Shown here: piece by piece, positions 1 through 7,754 of the stretch
How the letters are laid out: each line of letters opens with the position of its first letter
Numbering within the stretch: position 1 is the stretch's first letter
Origin: CAYINU01 sp964364855
GTDB taxonomy: Bacteria > Margulisbacteria > Marinamargulisbacteria > CAYINU01
Direction: 5' to 3'
Assembly (NCBI GenBank): GCA_964364855.1
Contig: CAYINU010000020.1
Span: 1-22,825 of the forward strand
DNA length: 22,825 bases
Program-made: the position numbers and the translations under genes
The notes under the pieces: generated by a model
What the model saw: the letters and a program-made list of their open reading frames with translations, nothing else
Told to the model about the DNA's origin: nothing
The model's database searches: none

Positions 1-247
1 CCCAGGAAAAATGCGTCTTAAATAGATAGGAAAACAGCGCAAAAACGAGGACAGAGTACACCACAATTTGAACAATGCTGGCCAATGATCGCTTTAAAAA
101 CGTGGTCAGACCTTCGGCAACCAGTAGGGTGACTTCCGCGATTTTGGATTTGTCAGTACTGCGCATACGGTGACGGCTCAGCAAATAGGTGCCGATCAGT
201 ACTGTCGAAATGGCGGCAAAAAAAGGGAAAAACGCGAGTAAACTCAT
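1..247 (-). CDS. hppA: Membrane-bound proton/sodium-translocating pyrophosphatase, N-terminal part (partial)
   Basis: The ATG at 247 opens a frame that runs off the left edge after about 82 codons, so only the N-terminus is visible. It shows a first membrane helix (about residues 2-22), a short charged stretch with RHRMRSTDKSK, a helix KIAEVTLLVAEGLTTFLKR and a second membrane helix. This matches the start of membrane pyrophosphatases, in which helix 1 is followed by an Ile/Glu-Gly-Ala/Phe-Leu-Lys amphipathic segment and helix 2. These integral membrane enzymes couple pyrophosphate hydrolysis to H+ or Na+ pumping. The catalytic Asp-rich motifs lie outside the window. The gene is 32 nt downstream of recO on the same strand and probably in its operon. 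Identification rests on a short divergent region, so another multi-helix membrane protein is possible. Confidence 0.62.
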   Translation of the reverse strand, partial: MSLLAFFPFFAAISTVLIGTYLLSRHRMRSTDKSKIAEVTLLVAEGLTTFLKRSLASIVQIVVYSVLVFALFSYLFKTHFSW

Positions 248-279
248 ATGTTCACTGTATCAACGCGGCATTTTGAGTG

Positions 280-834
280 TCAAACCGTGCCCGCCACATT
301 CAGCAGAGGCGGGATCTTCAAGGACTTGCCGGTATAGTGTTCAAAATGTCGTCGGAACTGGATAAAATTCAGGGTTCCATCGTCGGTGGCCAAAAGCCCT
401 TCCGCGTGCAACAACTCGGCGTGAAATCGAAACACAGCCGGCAACGATTCCTCCTCGCGGTTCAGCGTGTCCAAGGCCTGATGCAACAGATCAAATAACA
501 CCGGATGGGGTTGGCCATCATCGGTTAGCTGATCCACCACATGCAAAACATAGGCGGCGGCAGTCAGGTTGGACAAGCGCTTGCGCAAATTTCCAAATAC
601 GGATAACAACCGAATATCGCGACTGTAATAAAACTGCCTGCCCGCGAAAAAGAGACAGTCAATATGGGCAGTAGCATCCATGGCGCCCAAGGGCGCGTTC
701 TTTTTATTTAAAACGGATTTTGCCAATACCCGGCATTTGCCCAGGTCTTTGGTGAATAGCACAAGCAGCTTGTCATGCTCGAAGAAAGGTTTGGCCGACA
801 AGACAATGCCCTCGATGCGCTGGAGGGGTATCAC
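280..834 (-). CDS. recO: DNA repair protein RecO (short form)
   Basis: RecO works with RecR and RecF to load RecA onto SSB-coated gaps. The N-terminal OB-fold is recognisable: an RIEGIVLSAKPFFEHDKLLVLFTKDLGKCRVLAKS stretch (residues about 6-40) matches the RecO pattern of an early Gly-Ile-Val-Leu, a switch to an 'E.D.ll..fT...G' strand and a Lys/Arg basic patch. A helical C-terminal domain follows (about 85-170). At 184 aa it is shorter than the usual 230-250 aa. It has no Cys pairs, so it lacks the zinc finger found in some RecO proteins. The start is GTG, 9 nt after the guaA stop, with no strong Shine-Dalgarno, which suggests translational coupling. Frame and length are clean, so it looks like a compact RecO and not a broken one. 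Confidence 0.82.
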   Translation of the reverse strand: MIPLQRIEGIVLSAKPFFEHDKLLVLFTKDLGKCRVLAKSVLNKKNAPLGAMDATAHIDCLFFAGRQFYYSRDIRLLSVFGNLRKRLSNLTAAAYVLHVVDQLTDDGQPHPVLFDLLHQALDTLNREEESLPAVFRFHAELLHAEGLLATDDGTLNFIQFRRHFEHYTGKSLKIPPLLNVAGTV

Positions 835-843
835 CGGACGACG

Positions 844-2379
844 TTATTCCCACTCGATGGTGGCAGGGGGTTTGGATGAAATGTCGTAAACGACGCGGTT
901 CACTTCGGCAACTTCGTTAATAATGCGAGACGATACGCGTTCCAAAAGTTCGTATGGCAAATGGGCCCAGCTGGCCGTCATGGCATCTTCGGAGGTGACG
1001 GCCCGCAATGCCACGGTGTTCAGGTAGGTCCGTTTGTCACCCTGAACGCCCACGGTTCGTATTGGCAGGAGCACGGCGAATGATTGCCACAACTTGCGAT
1101 AATAACCGGCGGCTTTGACTTCTTCCATGACGATGGCGTCGGCGTCTTGAAGGATTTTCACGCGATCCGGTGTGACTTCTCCCAAAATACGAATGGCCAG
1201 ACCAGGGCCGGGGAAGGGTTGTCGATTCACGATTTCCTCGGGAACCCCCAATTCCAGGCCCACACGCCGAACCTCGTCTTTGAAGAGTTTACGCAAGGGT
1301 TCGATGATTTTGAAATCCATCTTTTCCGGTAGCCCACCGACATTGTGGTGGCTTTTGATTTTGACGGCGGTTTTGGATGCACCGGCTGGGGCGGATTCGA
1401 TGATATCGGGATAGAGGGTACCTTGGGCCAAAAACGGATAGTCTGATTTCAGCTCGCGGGCTTTTTCTTCGAAGACGCGGATAAATTCTTCGCCGATGGC
1501 CCGACGTTTTTCTTCGGGGTCGGTAATGCCTTTGACTTTGGCGTAAAACCGGTCGGAGGCATCGATATAAATGAGATTAATCTTAAATTTCTCGGAAAAA
1601 ATCTTTTCGATGTTTTGGGCTTCGTTTTTGCGCATAAAGCCTTGGTCGATGAAGACACAGGTTAGTTTGTCCCCAATCGCCTCATGCAACAGCGCAGACA
1701 CGGTGGTCGAATCCACACCGCCGGACAAGGCGCACAAGACGCGCTGGTCCTTGACCTCGCGTTTGATTTCGGCCAGGGCGGTTTGGATAAACGATGTGGC
1801 CGTCCAGGTCGGTTCGCATTTGCAGATGTTGAGCACGAAATTGCGGATGACATCCATCCCACGGGGCGTATGGGTGACCTCGGGATGAAATTGGGCGGCA
1901 TAAAACCGGTTGCCAGGATGCCCCATGGCCGCGATCGGACAGTTGGCCGTATGGCCCAGCCGTTGGAAGCCATCGGGCATGCGGGTGACCAGATCTCCAT
2001 GACTCATCCAAATACTCATCTCCAACCACAGACCTTCAAATAGGTCGAAGTTGTTGTCGATATAGAGGTTGGCTTTGCCGTATTCGTGTTTCTCGCCCCG
2101 GACCACTTCACCACCCAGCTGTCTGGCCATCAGCTGCATCCCATAGCAAATGCCAAATACCGGAATGCCTAGCTTAAAAATCGCCGGATCGCAGACCGGG
2201 GCGCCTGGCTCAAAAACGGAATTGGGTCCGCCTGAAAGAATGATCCCTTTTGCCTTTAAAGACTGAATGTCTTTGGCGGTTGTGGTGTGGGGCTTAACCT
2301 CGGAATAGACGCTCAGCTCTCGGACCCGGCGGGCAATCAGCTCGCTGTACTGAGATCCGAAATCCAGAATAACAATCAT
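844..2379 (-). CDS. guaA: GMP synthase (glutamine-hydrolysing)
   Basis: Converts XMP to GMP using ATP and glutamine-derived ammonia, the last step of de novo guanine nucleotide synthesis. The 511-aa protein has the full architecture. A class I glutamine amidotransferase domain carries the nucleophile Cys78 in GICYG and the His165/Glu167 pair in FHPEV. An ATP-pyrophosphatase domain carries the P-loop SGGVDS (about 219-224). The C-terminal dimerisation domain has QPFPGPGLAIRILGE and ends in KPPATIEWE, the canonical terminus. Length and all key residues are normal. The start codon overlaps the guaB3 stop (ATGA), so the two consecutive pathway enzymes are translationally coupled. The sequence around the P-loop (TCVFIDQGFMRK) resembles cyanobacterial GuaA by eye. 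Confidence 0.97.
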   Translation of the reverse strand: MIVILDFGSQYSELIARRVRELSVYSEVKPHTTTAKDIQSLKAKGIILSGGPNSVFEPGAPVCDPAIFKLGIPVFGICYGMQLMARQLGGEVVRGEKHEYGKANLYIDNNFDLFEGLWLEMSIWMSHGDLVTRMPDGFQRLGHTANCPIAAMGHPGNRFYAAQFHPEVTHTPRGMDVIRNFVLNICKCEPTWTATSFIQTALAEIKREVKDQRVLCALSGGVDSTTVSALLHEAIGDKLTCVFIDQGFMRKNEAQNIEKIFSEKFKINLIYIDASDRFYAKVKGITDPEEKRRAIGEEFIRVFEEKARELKSDYPFLAQGTLYPDIIESAPAGASKTAVKIKSHHNVGGLPEKMDFKIIEPLRKLFKDEVRRVGLELGVPEEIVNRQPFPGPGLAIRILGEVTPDRVKILQDADAIVMEEVKAAGYYRKLWQSFAVLLPIRTVGVQGDKRTYLNTVALRAVTSEDAMTASWAHLPYELLERVSSRIINEVAEVNRVVYDISSKPPATIEWE

Positions 2380-3539
2380 TTCTTATACATTCCCAGACGT
2401 TGGGCTTGTTGGTAAATCTTGCCTTCGGTGAGTAGGGACGGGGCGACTAGGACAGGAATGTTATGCATGTCGCGAATGGTAGCGGCACCGACGGTGGCCA
2501 TACAAGTTTGTATGGCGCCGGCCAGATTTTGTGAGCCGTCATCACGGCCGGAGGGCCCGAGAAGAATTTGTTTGATAGACGCAATGGAGCCCACTTCAAT
2601 ACGGGCGCCGCGAGGCAATACCGCGTTGGGCGTGGCCATGCCCCAGTGGAATCCGCGGCCCGGGGCCTCTTTGGCGCGGGCAAATGGAGAGCCGATCATC
2701 ACGGCGTCGGCGCCACACGCGAGCGCTTTGCAGATGTCACCGGAGTTGACGATACCGCCATCGGCGATGATGGGGATATACGTGCCGGTTTCTTCGTAAT
2801 GGTCGTTACGGGCAGTAGCACAGTCGGAAACAGAAGTGGCCATCGGGACGCCCAGGCCCAACACACCGCGGGTCGTGCAGGCTGCACCGGGACCGATGCC
2901 CACAAACACGGCTTGAACACCGGTGGTCATCAGGTCACGGGTGACCGAATAGGTCGCGGTATTACCCACCATGACAGGAATGGGCATCATCTTGCAAAAC
3001 GCCACCAGATCCAGCTTGTGGCTGGGATCTTTGGGTTTGTAGTTGTTGGACACGACAGTGGACTGGATCAGGAAAGCCTCGGCGCCGGCTTGGGCCGCGA
3101 GCGGCCCCAAACGCATGGCGTTTTGGGGTGTCGCGGACACCACGGCCGGCGTCCCCCCTGCCTTGATTTCTTTGATTCGAGACACGACCAGTTCTTCGCG
3201 AACGGGACTTCCTCTATATATTTCTTGCATCATGCCGACGTAGTCATCTTTGGAGACGGCGGCTATTTTTTCCAAAATCTCATCGGGATTTTCGTACCGG
3301 GTTTGGACGCCTTCTAGGTTCAATACGCCCACCGCACCGGCATGGCCGATTTCGATGGCGGTTTTGGGATTGACCACCGAATCCATCGCCGATGCGAAAA
3401 TCGGGATATTTAATTTAATTCCGGCAATTGTGGAGGAAATATCAACAAGTTCGGGGTCAAGGGTGATATCAGAGGGAGAGAGAGCAACTTCATCAAAACC
3501 ATAAGCACGTTGGAACTGCTTGCGCGACGCGGGGGACAT
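2376..3539 (-). CDS. guaB3: IMP dehydrogenase, GuaB3 type lacking CBS domains
   Basis: An IMP dehydrogenase/GMP reductase-family TIM barrel of 387 aa, the length of the GuaB3 branch known mainly from cyanobacteria and actinobacteria. Visible motifs are the catalytic loop GIGPGAACTTRG with Cys221, the phosphate-binding IADGGIVNSGD (about 258-268), and the flap-region Gly/Arg segments near 285-310. There is no CBS pair between the first barrel strands, unlike the roughly 490-aa GuaB. In cyanobacteria GuaB3 is reported to act as an IMP dehydrogenase. Immediate coupling to guaA (4-nt ATGA overlap) supports IMP to XMP activity here. An AAGGAG ribosome site lies just upstream of the ATG. A regular guaB may exist elsewhere, in which case the role could differ. 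This is the first gene of a leftward operon. Confidence 0.9.
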   Translation of the reverse strand: MSPASRKQFQRAYGFDEVALSPSDITLDPELVDISSTIAGIKLNIPIFASAMDSVVNPKTAIEIGHAGAVGVLNLEGVQTRYENPDEILEKIAAVSKDDYVGMMQEIYRGSPVREELVVSRIKEIKAGGTPAVVSATPQNAMRLGPLAAQAGAEAFLIQSTVVSNNYKPKDPSHKLDLVAFCKMMPIPVMVGNTATYSVTRDLMTTGVQAVFVGIGPGAACTTRGVLGLGVPMATSVSDCATARNDHYEETGTYIPIIADGGIVNSGDICKALACGADAVMIGSPFARAKEAPGRGFHWGMATPNAVLPRGARIEVGSIASIKQILLGPSGRDDGSQNLAGAIQTCMATVGAATIRDMHNIPVLVAPSLLTEGKIYQQAQRLGMYKK

Positions 3540-3563
3540 GGTTGCTCCTTAAAAATTGGACGG

Positions 3564-3592
3564 ATACTAGCAAAGTAAACGGCGAGTGTCAA
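3564..3592 (-). promoter_or_regulatory. sigma70-type promoter of the guaB3-guaA-recO operon
   Basis: Read on the minus strand, a perfect TTGACA (3587-3592) is followed after exactly 17 nt by TAGTAT (3564-3569, 4 of 6 matches to TATAAT). It lies 24 nt upstream of the guaB3 ATG, leaving a short leader that contains AAGGAG. No other promoter is needed before the tightly packed downstream genes. Confidence 0.7.
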
Positions 3593-3617
3593 ACAGGTAG
3601 CGGGAGCAACAACAGAC

Positions 3618-3780
3618 CGGCCAGTACGGGATGTCCTCCCTAGGGCATGTCCTCATTTATATCCGCGGCGTTATTTTTGAGCTCAACTATACGCTACGCC
3701 TAAAGGCTCCGCTCACGATAGTCCACGCCCAAAAATGCCTTGCATCTATCAAATGGGGACACGCCCTAGTGTACTGGCCG
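3618..3780. repeat. MITE-like imperfect palindromic element
   Basis: The stretch between guaB3 and the lipoprotein gene is one long imperfect palindrome without a gene. Inner terminal repeats are CTAGGGCATGTCCTCATTT (3640-3658) and its near-perfect complement AAATGGGGACACGCCCTAG (3751-3769), differing at two positions. Both are bounded by TA dinucleotides (3641-3642, 3767-3768), as expected for Tc1/mariner-IS630-type insertion. The interior also folds on itself: ACTAT near 3687 pairs with ATAGT near 3719, and the GTTATTTTTGAG and CCCAAAAATGCC tracts are complementary. A second, outer pair CGGCCAGTAC (3618-3627) and GTACTGGCCG (3771-3780) encloses it, with 12 extra nt on the left side. It has no coding capacity, so it would be a non-autonomous element. 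No second copy is in the window. Confidence 0.65.
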
Positions 3781-3800
3781 TTATCAGGTTATAACTGTTT

Positions 3801-4613
3801 CTAAAACGTAACGGCAATGAGTGTTTCGAGCTGTGTTCGGGCCTCATCAGTATAAACTTGTGCCGCAAACTTACCGTTACCATCGAGGGTCAGCTTCCCG
3901 ATCTTTGAACCGTTTTTGTAAAGGTCGCTAGTCGCAGTTAGCGTGGAAAAGGAAGTAGTTCCTTCATAGTCAATCACAAAAGTGCCAGTATAGGTTTGAC
4001 CTTGAATGGTTACCGAAAACGGCCAATTCACCCTGGCTGAATAGGTGACGGGTGTCAGCGTAGCTACCAAGCGCATTGTGCCATCGGTGATCAATAACTG
4101 TGCAAAGGCTGTGCCCGCGTTTATTAGGTTGAAGGTAGCATCGAAGTCTGTAACCGAATAGACGTACTGATTTCCTGATTCGGAAGACGATGCTGTATAG
4201 CTGCTCTGAGTAGAATATGTCGGACTGATGGCTTCTTGCAGGATATGAGATCCTGCAGACAGGGCAACGCCATGGAACCCTTCGCTATCTTGTAAGTATT
4301 GCAGGGTATAACTCACCCCATCTATGGTTACAACCCCATTGGTAGCTGTGTAGGTTTTTCCCATGTAATTGAACGTGGTGGAGCCACTAAACGAATGGGA
4401 ATGGGTGCGTAGACTGGCGGACTGAATGCCTGAAGATTCTATGTTACCTGACCCTGCATTAAATTGTTGACCTACTAAGTAAGATAAATTGATTTTATCC
4501 TGAGCAGTGGCCAATGGAGAGGGTGGACTGGTTTGACCACAACCTGCCATAAAGAATAGGGCCGAAGTCGCGAGGATACCAAGTAACCCCATACAGTTTT
4601 GCTTTCTATGCAT
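3801..4613 (-). CDS. Putative lipoprotein of unknown function
   Basis: A 270-aa protein with a classic lipoprotein signal: basic start MHRKQN, a hydrophobic core (about 8-22) and the lipobox MAGC with the acylated Cys25. It should be anchored in the outer or inner membrane. The mature part is Ser/Thr-rich with many short alternating hydrophobic/polar stretches (FNYMGKTYTATNGVVTIDG, VTIQGQTYTGTFVIDYEGT), suggesting an all-beta fold with repeated 'G.tY.g...i' hairpins. I do not recognise the family. The ATG is preceded by GGAGG with 7-nt spacing, which supports this start. It appears monocistronic: the MITE-like element lies downstream and a terminator for the next gene lies upstream. No enzymatic motif is seen. 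Confidence 0.8.
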   Translation of the reverse strand: MHRKQNCMGLLGILATSALFFMAGCGQTSPPSPLATAQDKINLSYLVGQQFNAGSGNIESSGIQSASLRTHSHSFSGSTTFNYMGKTYTATNGVVTIDGVSYTLQYLQDSEGFHGVALSAGSHILQEAISPTYSTQSSYTASSSESGNQYVYSVTDFDATFNLINAGTAFAQLLITDGTMRLVATLTPVTYSARVNWPFSVTIQGQTYTGTFVIDYEGTTSFSTLTATSDLYKNGSKIGKLTLDGNGKFAAQVYTDEARTQLETLIAVTF

Positions 4614-4654
4614 TAGAGACCCTCCGGAATTTGTACATTGTTAAATGATCGTCT

Positions 4655-4675
4655 ACTGAAAAACTAAATTTCAGT
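4655..4675. other. A+T-rich perfect 7-bp hairpin upstream of the lipoprotein gene
   Basis: ACTGAAA (4655-4661) and TTTCAGT (4669-4675) are perfect complements around a 7-nt loop, followed on the plus strand by TTTTT. No plus-strand gene ends here. It sits about 42 nt upstream of the lipoprotein ATG, so an operator or a 5' leader hairpin for that gene is as likely as a weak terminator. Confidence 0.35.
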
Positions 4676-4724
4676 TTTTTAACGCAAGTTACATTCCGGT
4701 GGCGATAGGGTTTGCTTACCTATC

Positions 4725-4753
4725 AAAAACCCCCAGCCAATGTTGGCCGGGGG
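4725..4753 (-). terminator. Rho-independent terminator after the DoxX-like gene
   Basis: Read leftward, an 11-bp stem (CCCCCGGCCAA with TTGGCTGGGGG, one G-T pair, 2-nt loop) is followed directly by TTTTT. It lies 31 nt past the stop codon of the DoxX-like gene, in the right orientation to end that transcript. Confidence 0.88.
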
Positions 4754-4784
4754 CATCGTATGGGTGAGAGCGGTTAACGGAAGC

Positions 4785-5153
4785 CTAGCTCAGCTGGCCC
4801 GCGTAGGACAATGCCGCACCCATAAGCGCTGTGTCTTTTAGCAGACTTGATAGGGATGTCATCATGACCATTTTGTCGGGGTGAGACAGTCCGGGGATAT
4901 GAATGGTGACGATATAGATCAATAACAAGAGCGCCAACAGCTTGCAGGCCAAGCTGGCGTATCGCCCGACGATAATCGCAACACCGGCAGCGATCATAAA
5001 CAGGGCTGTCAGATAGACCCAAATGACGCCACCGGGCACCCACGCCGGTACCATACCGGCCATATTACGCCCGAATGCAAAATGTATGATCCCGAAAATA
5101 ATAAAGGGGATCGCATACAGAACACGGCCCAAGGTCTTGGTCAGAAAATCCAT
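4785..5153 (-). CDS. DoxX-like small integral membrane protein
   Basis: A 122-aa protein with four predicted membrane helices (about residues 9-27, 42-62, 66-87 and 103-118). The order and spacing resemble DoxX/DUF-type four-helix membrane proteins: an early 'R.l.a..fi.fGi.HF..G' motif (here GRVLYAIPFIIFGIIHFAFG), then a second helix after a Pro-Gly loop. DoxX proteins are often linked to quinone-dependent or thiol redox systems. The nearest upstream gene is an NADH:quinone dehydrogenase 75 nt away on the same strand, which would fit. AAGGAG lies about 8 nt before the ATG. A strong terminator follows the gene. The exact family and role are uncertain. Confidence 0.75.
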   Translation of the reverse strand: MDFLTKTLGRVLYAIPFIIFGIIHFAFGRNMAGMVPAWVPGGVIWVYLTALFMIAAGVAIIVGRYASLACKLLALLLLIYIVTIHIPGLSHPDKMVMMTSLSSLLKDTALMGAALSYAGQLS

Positions 5154-5228
5154 CAGGTACTCCTTTGGTTTGGGAAATCTATGACTAGTTTAGCGCAAAC
5201 TTAGTCCATCACAAATAGTAAACATTTT

Positions 5229-6488
5229 TCATTGGTGTTCGCGCTCCCGATAGGTCGAGATCAGACGGACCGAGCGGTTGTAGGTCAAAAAGCCCCACGC
5301 CCATTCGACAAGGACAAAAAATTTGCTACGAAAATCGATGAGATAGACGATATGAATGAGGCTCCACATAAGCCATGCCAACAGTCCCCAAAATTCCAAT
5401 CCATAGATCTGGGCCACGGCCTGGGCTTTGCCGATGGTGGCCATATTACCGCGATCTGCGTACACAAATGGGTTTCGTTGTTTGGGGGGCAAGTCCTTTT
5501 TCAACACTTGGGCCACATAATTCCCGGCCTGGATGGCGGCGGGGGCAATGGCCGGAACGGGTTTTCCTTTGCCATCTTCTAGATAAGCGCAGTCTCCGAT
5601 ACAGAAGATATACGGATCTTCCGGAATCGAGAAATCCGGATTGACCAACGCTTGACCGGCGCGGTTTCGATGCTCGGTGACCGCTTGGACCAGCGGCGAT
5701 GCCATATTCCCGGCGGCCCAAATGACATTGGTTGTGGGCAGGCATTCTTCATTAATTTGGACACCGGTTTCGGTCACGTTTTTGATCATCGCGTTCAGAC
5801 GTACTTCCACACCCAATTTTTCCAAAGCCGCTTTGGCTTTTTCAGACAAGCGCGGCGAATAGCGGGGCAGCACCCGGTCGCCGGCTTCGACCAGCACGAT
5901 ACGGGTGTCCCGAGGATCGAAACTCCGGAAGTCTTTGATCAACGTTTTTTGGGCAATTTCGGCAATGGCCCCGGCCATCTCCACGCCAGTCGGTCCGGCA
6001 CCGACGATGACAAAGGTCAGGTATTTTTTCCGATCATGCGCGTTGGGGCTGGCTTCGGCACGCTCGAAACTCAGCAGCATCCGTTCGCGGATTTTAAGCG
6101 CATCCCGCAGCGTTTTGAGGCCCAGGGCATATTTGGCCCAGTCGTCATGGCCAAAATAGGCGTGCCGGGCGCCGGTGCCCACCACCAAGATATCAAATGC
6201 GATAGTCTGCCCCGATTTCAGGGTCAGTGTCCGGGCCAGTCGATCGATTTTGACGACGTTTCCCAGCAGCACCCTCACATTGGGCTGGCTGCGAAACGTG
6301 GAACGCAACGGATAGGCAATTTCGGCAGGGGACAGGCTGGAGGTTGCCACCTGATAGAGCAGGGGTTGAAAAACATGATGGTTCCGTTTGTCGATGAGGG
6401 TAATATCAAACTCAGTTCCACGAAGGGATTTGGCCACTGCCAATCCGCCAAACCCACCGCCCACAATCACAATTTTTTTTCTGTTCAT
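5229..6488 (-). CDS. ndh: Type II NADH dehydrogenase (NDH-2), FAD-dependent
   Basis: A single-subunit flavoprotein that passes electrons from NADH to membrane quinone without pumping protons. The 419-aa sequence has the FAD-binding VGGGFGGL (9-16), the NRHHVFQPLLYQ-like active-site segment (residues 36-46), the NADH-binding second Rossmann motif VGAGPTGVE (162-170), and the second FAD motif IFCIGDCA (294-301). The C-terminal hydrophobic/aromatic region (about 365-405, with WGLLAWLMWSLIHIVYL) is the membrane-anchoring end typical of bacterial and cyanobacterial NDH-2. GGGAG precedes the ATG by 8 nt. It is divergent from the CoA-binding-protein gene, 42 nt away, and possibly cotranscribed with the DoxX-like gene downstream. 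Confidence 0.94.
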   Translation of the reverse strand: MNRKKIVIVGGGFGGLAVAKSLRGTEFDITLIDKRNHHVFQPLLYQVATSSLSPAEIAYPLRSTFRSQPNVRVLLGNVVKIDRLARTLTLKSGQTIAFDILVVGTGARHAYFGHDDWAKYALGLKTLRDALKIRERMLLSFERAEASPNAHDRKKYLTFVIVGAGPTGVEMAGAIAEIAQKTLIKDFRSFDPRDTRIVLVEAGDRVLPRYSPRLSEKAKAALEKLGVEVRLNAMIKNVTETGVQINEECLPTTNVIWAAGNMASPLVQAVTEHRNRAGQALVNPDFSIPEDPYIFCIGDCAYLEDGKGKPVPAIAPAAIQAGNYVAQVLKKDLPPKQRNPFVYADRGNMATIGKAQAVAQIYGLEFWGLLAWLMWSLIHIVYLIDFRSKFFVLVEWAWGFLTYNRSVRLISTYREREHQ

Positions 6489-6530
6489 TGTAAAACTCCC
6501 AGCCTAATGTACCATAGACGAGGAGGGGTT

Positions 6531-6908
6531 ATGAACGTTGCCATCGTGGGGGCATCAGACAAGCCGGACCGCTATTCTTACCGTGCCGTCGAACAACTTT
6601 TGGCTGCGGGGCACACGGTTTTTCCCGTCCACCCCCGGGTCAAACAAGTCCAAAACCTCACCGTGTATGCTACCTTGTCTGACATTCCCGAACCCATCCA
6701 CACCGTCACGCTCTACGTGTCTGCCGCATTGTCTGACAAACTTGAAAAAGAACTGATTGCCTTGCGACCCCGTCGCGTCATTTTCAATCCGGGTACCGAA
6801 AACCATCCGCTCATGACCACGCTACTGGCCCACGATATCGCGGCCGGCGAAGCCTGCACGCTGGTGCTGCTTTCGACAGGGAACTTCACCAGTTTTATGC
6901 TGGCTTAA
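6531..6908 (+). CDS. CoA-binding domain protein (CoA_binding_2 family)
   Basis: A 125-aa single-domain Rossmann-like protein. It begins MNVAIVGASDKPDRYSY, the nucleotide-binding loop of the family, and continues with the GHTVFPVHP strand. The C-terminal signature is VIFNPGTENHPL followed by CTLVLLSTG. These are the hallmarks of stand-alone CoA-binding proteins related to the N-terminal domain of acyl-CoA synthetases. The cellular role is generally not established. The start is set by a strong GAGGAGGGG ribosome site immediately upstream of 6531. The much longer open frame to the left is antisense to ndh and is not used. Its 3' end overlaps the convergent methyltransferase gene by 14 nt. Confidence 0.85.
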   Translation: MNVAIVGASDKPDRYSYRAVEQLLAAGHTVFPVHPRVKQVQNLTVYATLSDIPEPIHTVTLYVSAALSDKLEKELIALRPRRVIFNPGTENHPLMTTLLAHDIAAGEACTLVLLSTGNFTSFMLA

Positions 6909-7659
6909 TGGCCTTGATACGCAATCGGATATAATCGGCGATCCAATGGTCGCCGTGGAACCGTTTGGGGGCCAAGAGCGATTCGATGCGGTTGAATAGC
7001 ATGGTTTTTTCGGCCTGTGCGCGTACCGACATGTAGGGATACACAAACATCTGCAGCCAGTTGTGCAAGCCATCAGGTGTGGGCCAGGTCGTGGGCCGTT
7101 CAAAATGATGGCCATCTTGTACGATGAACCCTTGGCGCTCCAGCAGCGTGGCATATTCGCCCAAGCTAGGGAAATACCATGGATTAATCCATTCGGATGC
7201 CATATCAAATTCGTTTAGTACCCGCGAAACGGTGTCGATCAATAGGGCACAATTGCCCTTTCCGCCAAACTCCGCGACAAAGCGACCGCCGGGTTTGAGA
7301 ATACGAAAGATCTTTCCGATCGCGATTTCGGGCGGTTTTACCCAATGCAAAGAGGCATTGGAAAAGACGCCATCAAAGACATTGGGCTGGCTGAGGTCTT
7401 TGATGTCTAAGACGAAAAAATCAACCTTGGGGAAACGATGAGATGCAGCCCGAATCATCTCCTCACTGCTATCAAATCCGATCACCATTGCCCCACGTTC
7501 CGCGATTTTATTGGACAATTCGCCCGTGCCGCAGCCCAGATCCGCGATACGCTCGTCCGGCTGGGGATCCAACATCTCCACCAACGGCTCTCCTAGCTTC
7601 GAGATGTAGGAGTGCAAGGAGGTGTAAAGCTGAGGATCCCATTTTTTGGCGGTGTCCAT
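6895..7659 (-). CDS. SAM-dependent class I methyltransferase (trans-aconitate-methyltransferase-like)
   Basis: A 254-aa methyltransferase. Motif I is IADLGCGTG (38-46), the acidic motif II region is GFDSSEEM (61-68), and a post-motif segment FDGVFSNASLHWV (95-107) with KPGGRF nearby resembles the trans-aconitate 2-methyltransferase/Methyltransf_11 group. The N-terminal WDPQLYTSLHSYIS helix fits the same group. The substrate cannot be told from sequence. I chose the ATG at 7659 over an upstream ATG at 7707. The 16 extra codons would run through the U-tract of the preceding gene's terminator and across the -35 and -10 boxes of a good promoter. The transcript appears nearly leaderless. The gene converges on and overlaps the CoA-binding-protein gene. 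Confidence 0.85.
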   Translation of the reverse strand: MDTAKKWDPQLYTSLHSYISKLGEPLVEMLDPQPDERIADLGCGTGELSNKIAERGAMVIGFDSSEEMIRAASHRFPKVDFFVLDIKDLSQPNVFDGVFSNASLHWVKPPEIAIGKIFRILKPGGRFVAEFGGKGNCALLIDTVSRVLNEFDMASEWINPWYFPSLGEYATLLERQGFIVQDGHHFERPTTWPTPDGLHNWLQMFVYPYMSVRAQAEKTMLFNRIESLLAPKRFHGDHWIADYIRLRIKAIKPA

Positions 7660-7668
7660 GAGGATCCC

Positions 7669-7697
7669 ATCATATCGCCTGGACAAAAGTTTGTCAG
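7669..7697 (-). promoter_or_regulatory. sigma70-type promoter of the methyltransferase gene
   Basis: On the minus strand CTGACA (7692-7697, 5/6) is followed after 17 nt by TATGAT (7669-7674, 5/6). Only 9 nt separate the -10 box from the ATG at 7659, so the transcript should begin about 2-3 nt before the start codon. It lies just past the terminator of the upstream gene. Confidence 0.65.
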
Positions 7698-7700
7698 GGA

Positions 7701-7730
7701 AAAACAAAAAGCCCGGGCGAACCCGGGCTT
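7701..7730 (-). terminator. Rho-independent terminator after the outer-membrane-type protein gene
   Basis: A perfect 7-bp G+C stem (GCCCGGG/CCCGGGC, extended by an A-T pair on each side) with a 4-nt loop at 7711-7728 is followed leftward by TTTTTGTTTT. It lies about 25 nt past the stop of the gene at 7755-8234, in the orientation to terminate it. Confidence 0.9.
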
Positions 7731-7754
7731 CCTGTACCTAACTGTGGTCGAAGA

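Noticed and set aside
2568..3317. Plus-strand 249-codon frame opposite guaB3
   Set aside because: Composition (His, Gly, Asp rich) is that of an antisense shadow. The IMP dehydrogenase on the other strand is unmistakable.
4655..4680. Plus-strand Rho-independent terminator
   Set aside because: The stem is all weak pairs apart from two G-C pairs, and no plus-strand gene lies upstream; kept only as a hairpin of unknown role.
5652..6530. Long plus-strand open frame continuous with the CoA-binding protein gene
   Set aside because: It is antisense to ndh, His/Gly/Phe-rich and without motifs. A strong ribosome site at 6519-6529 places the real start at 6531.
7660..7707. Upstream ATG for the methyltransferase
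   Set aside because: The extra codons lie across a good promoter and begin within the U-tract of a terminator; the homologous region begins after Met17.
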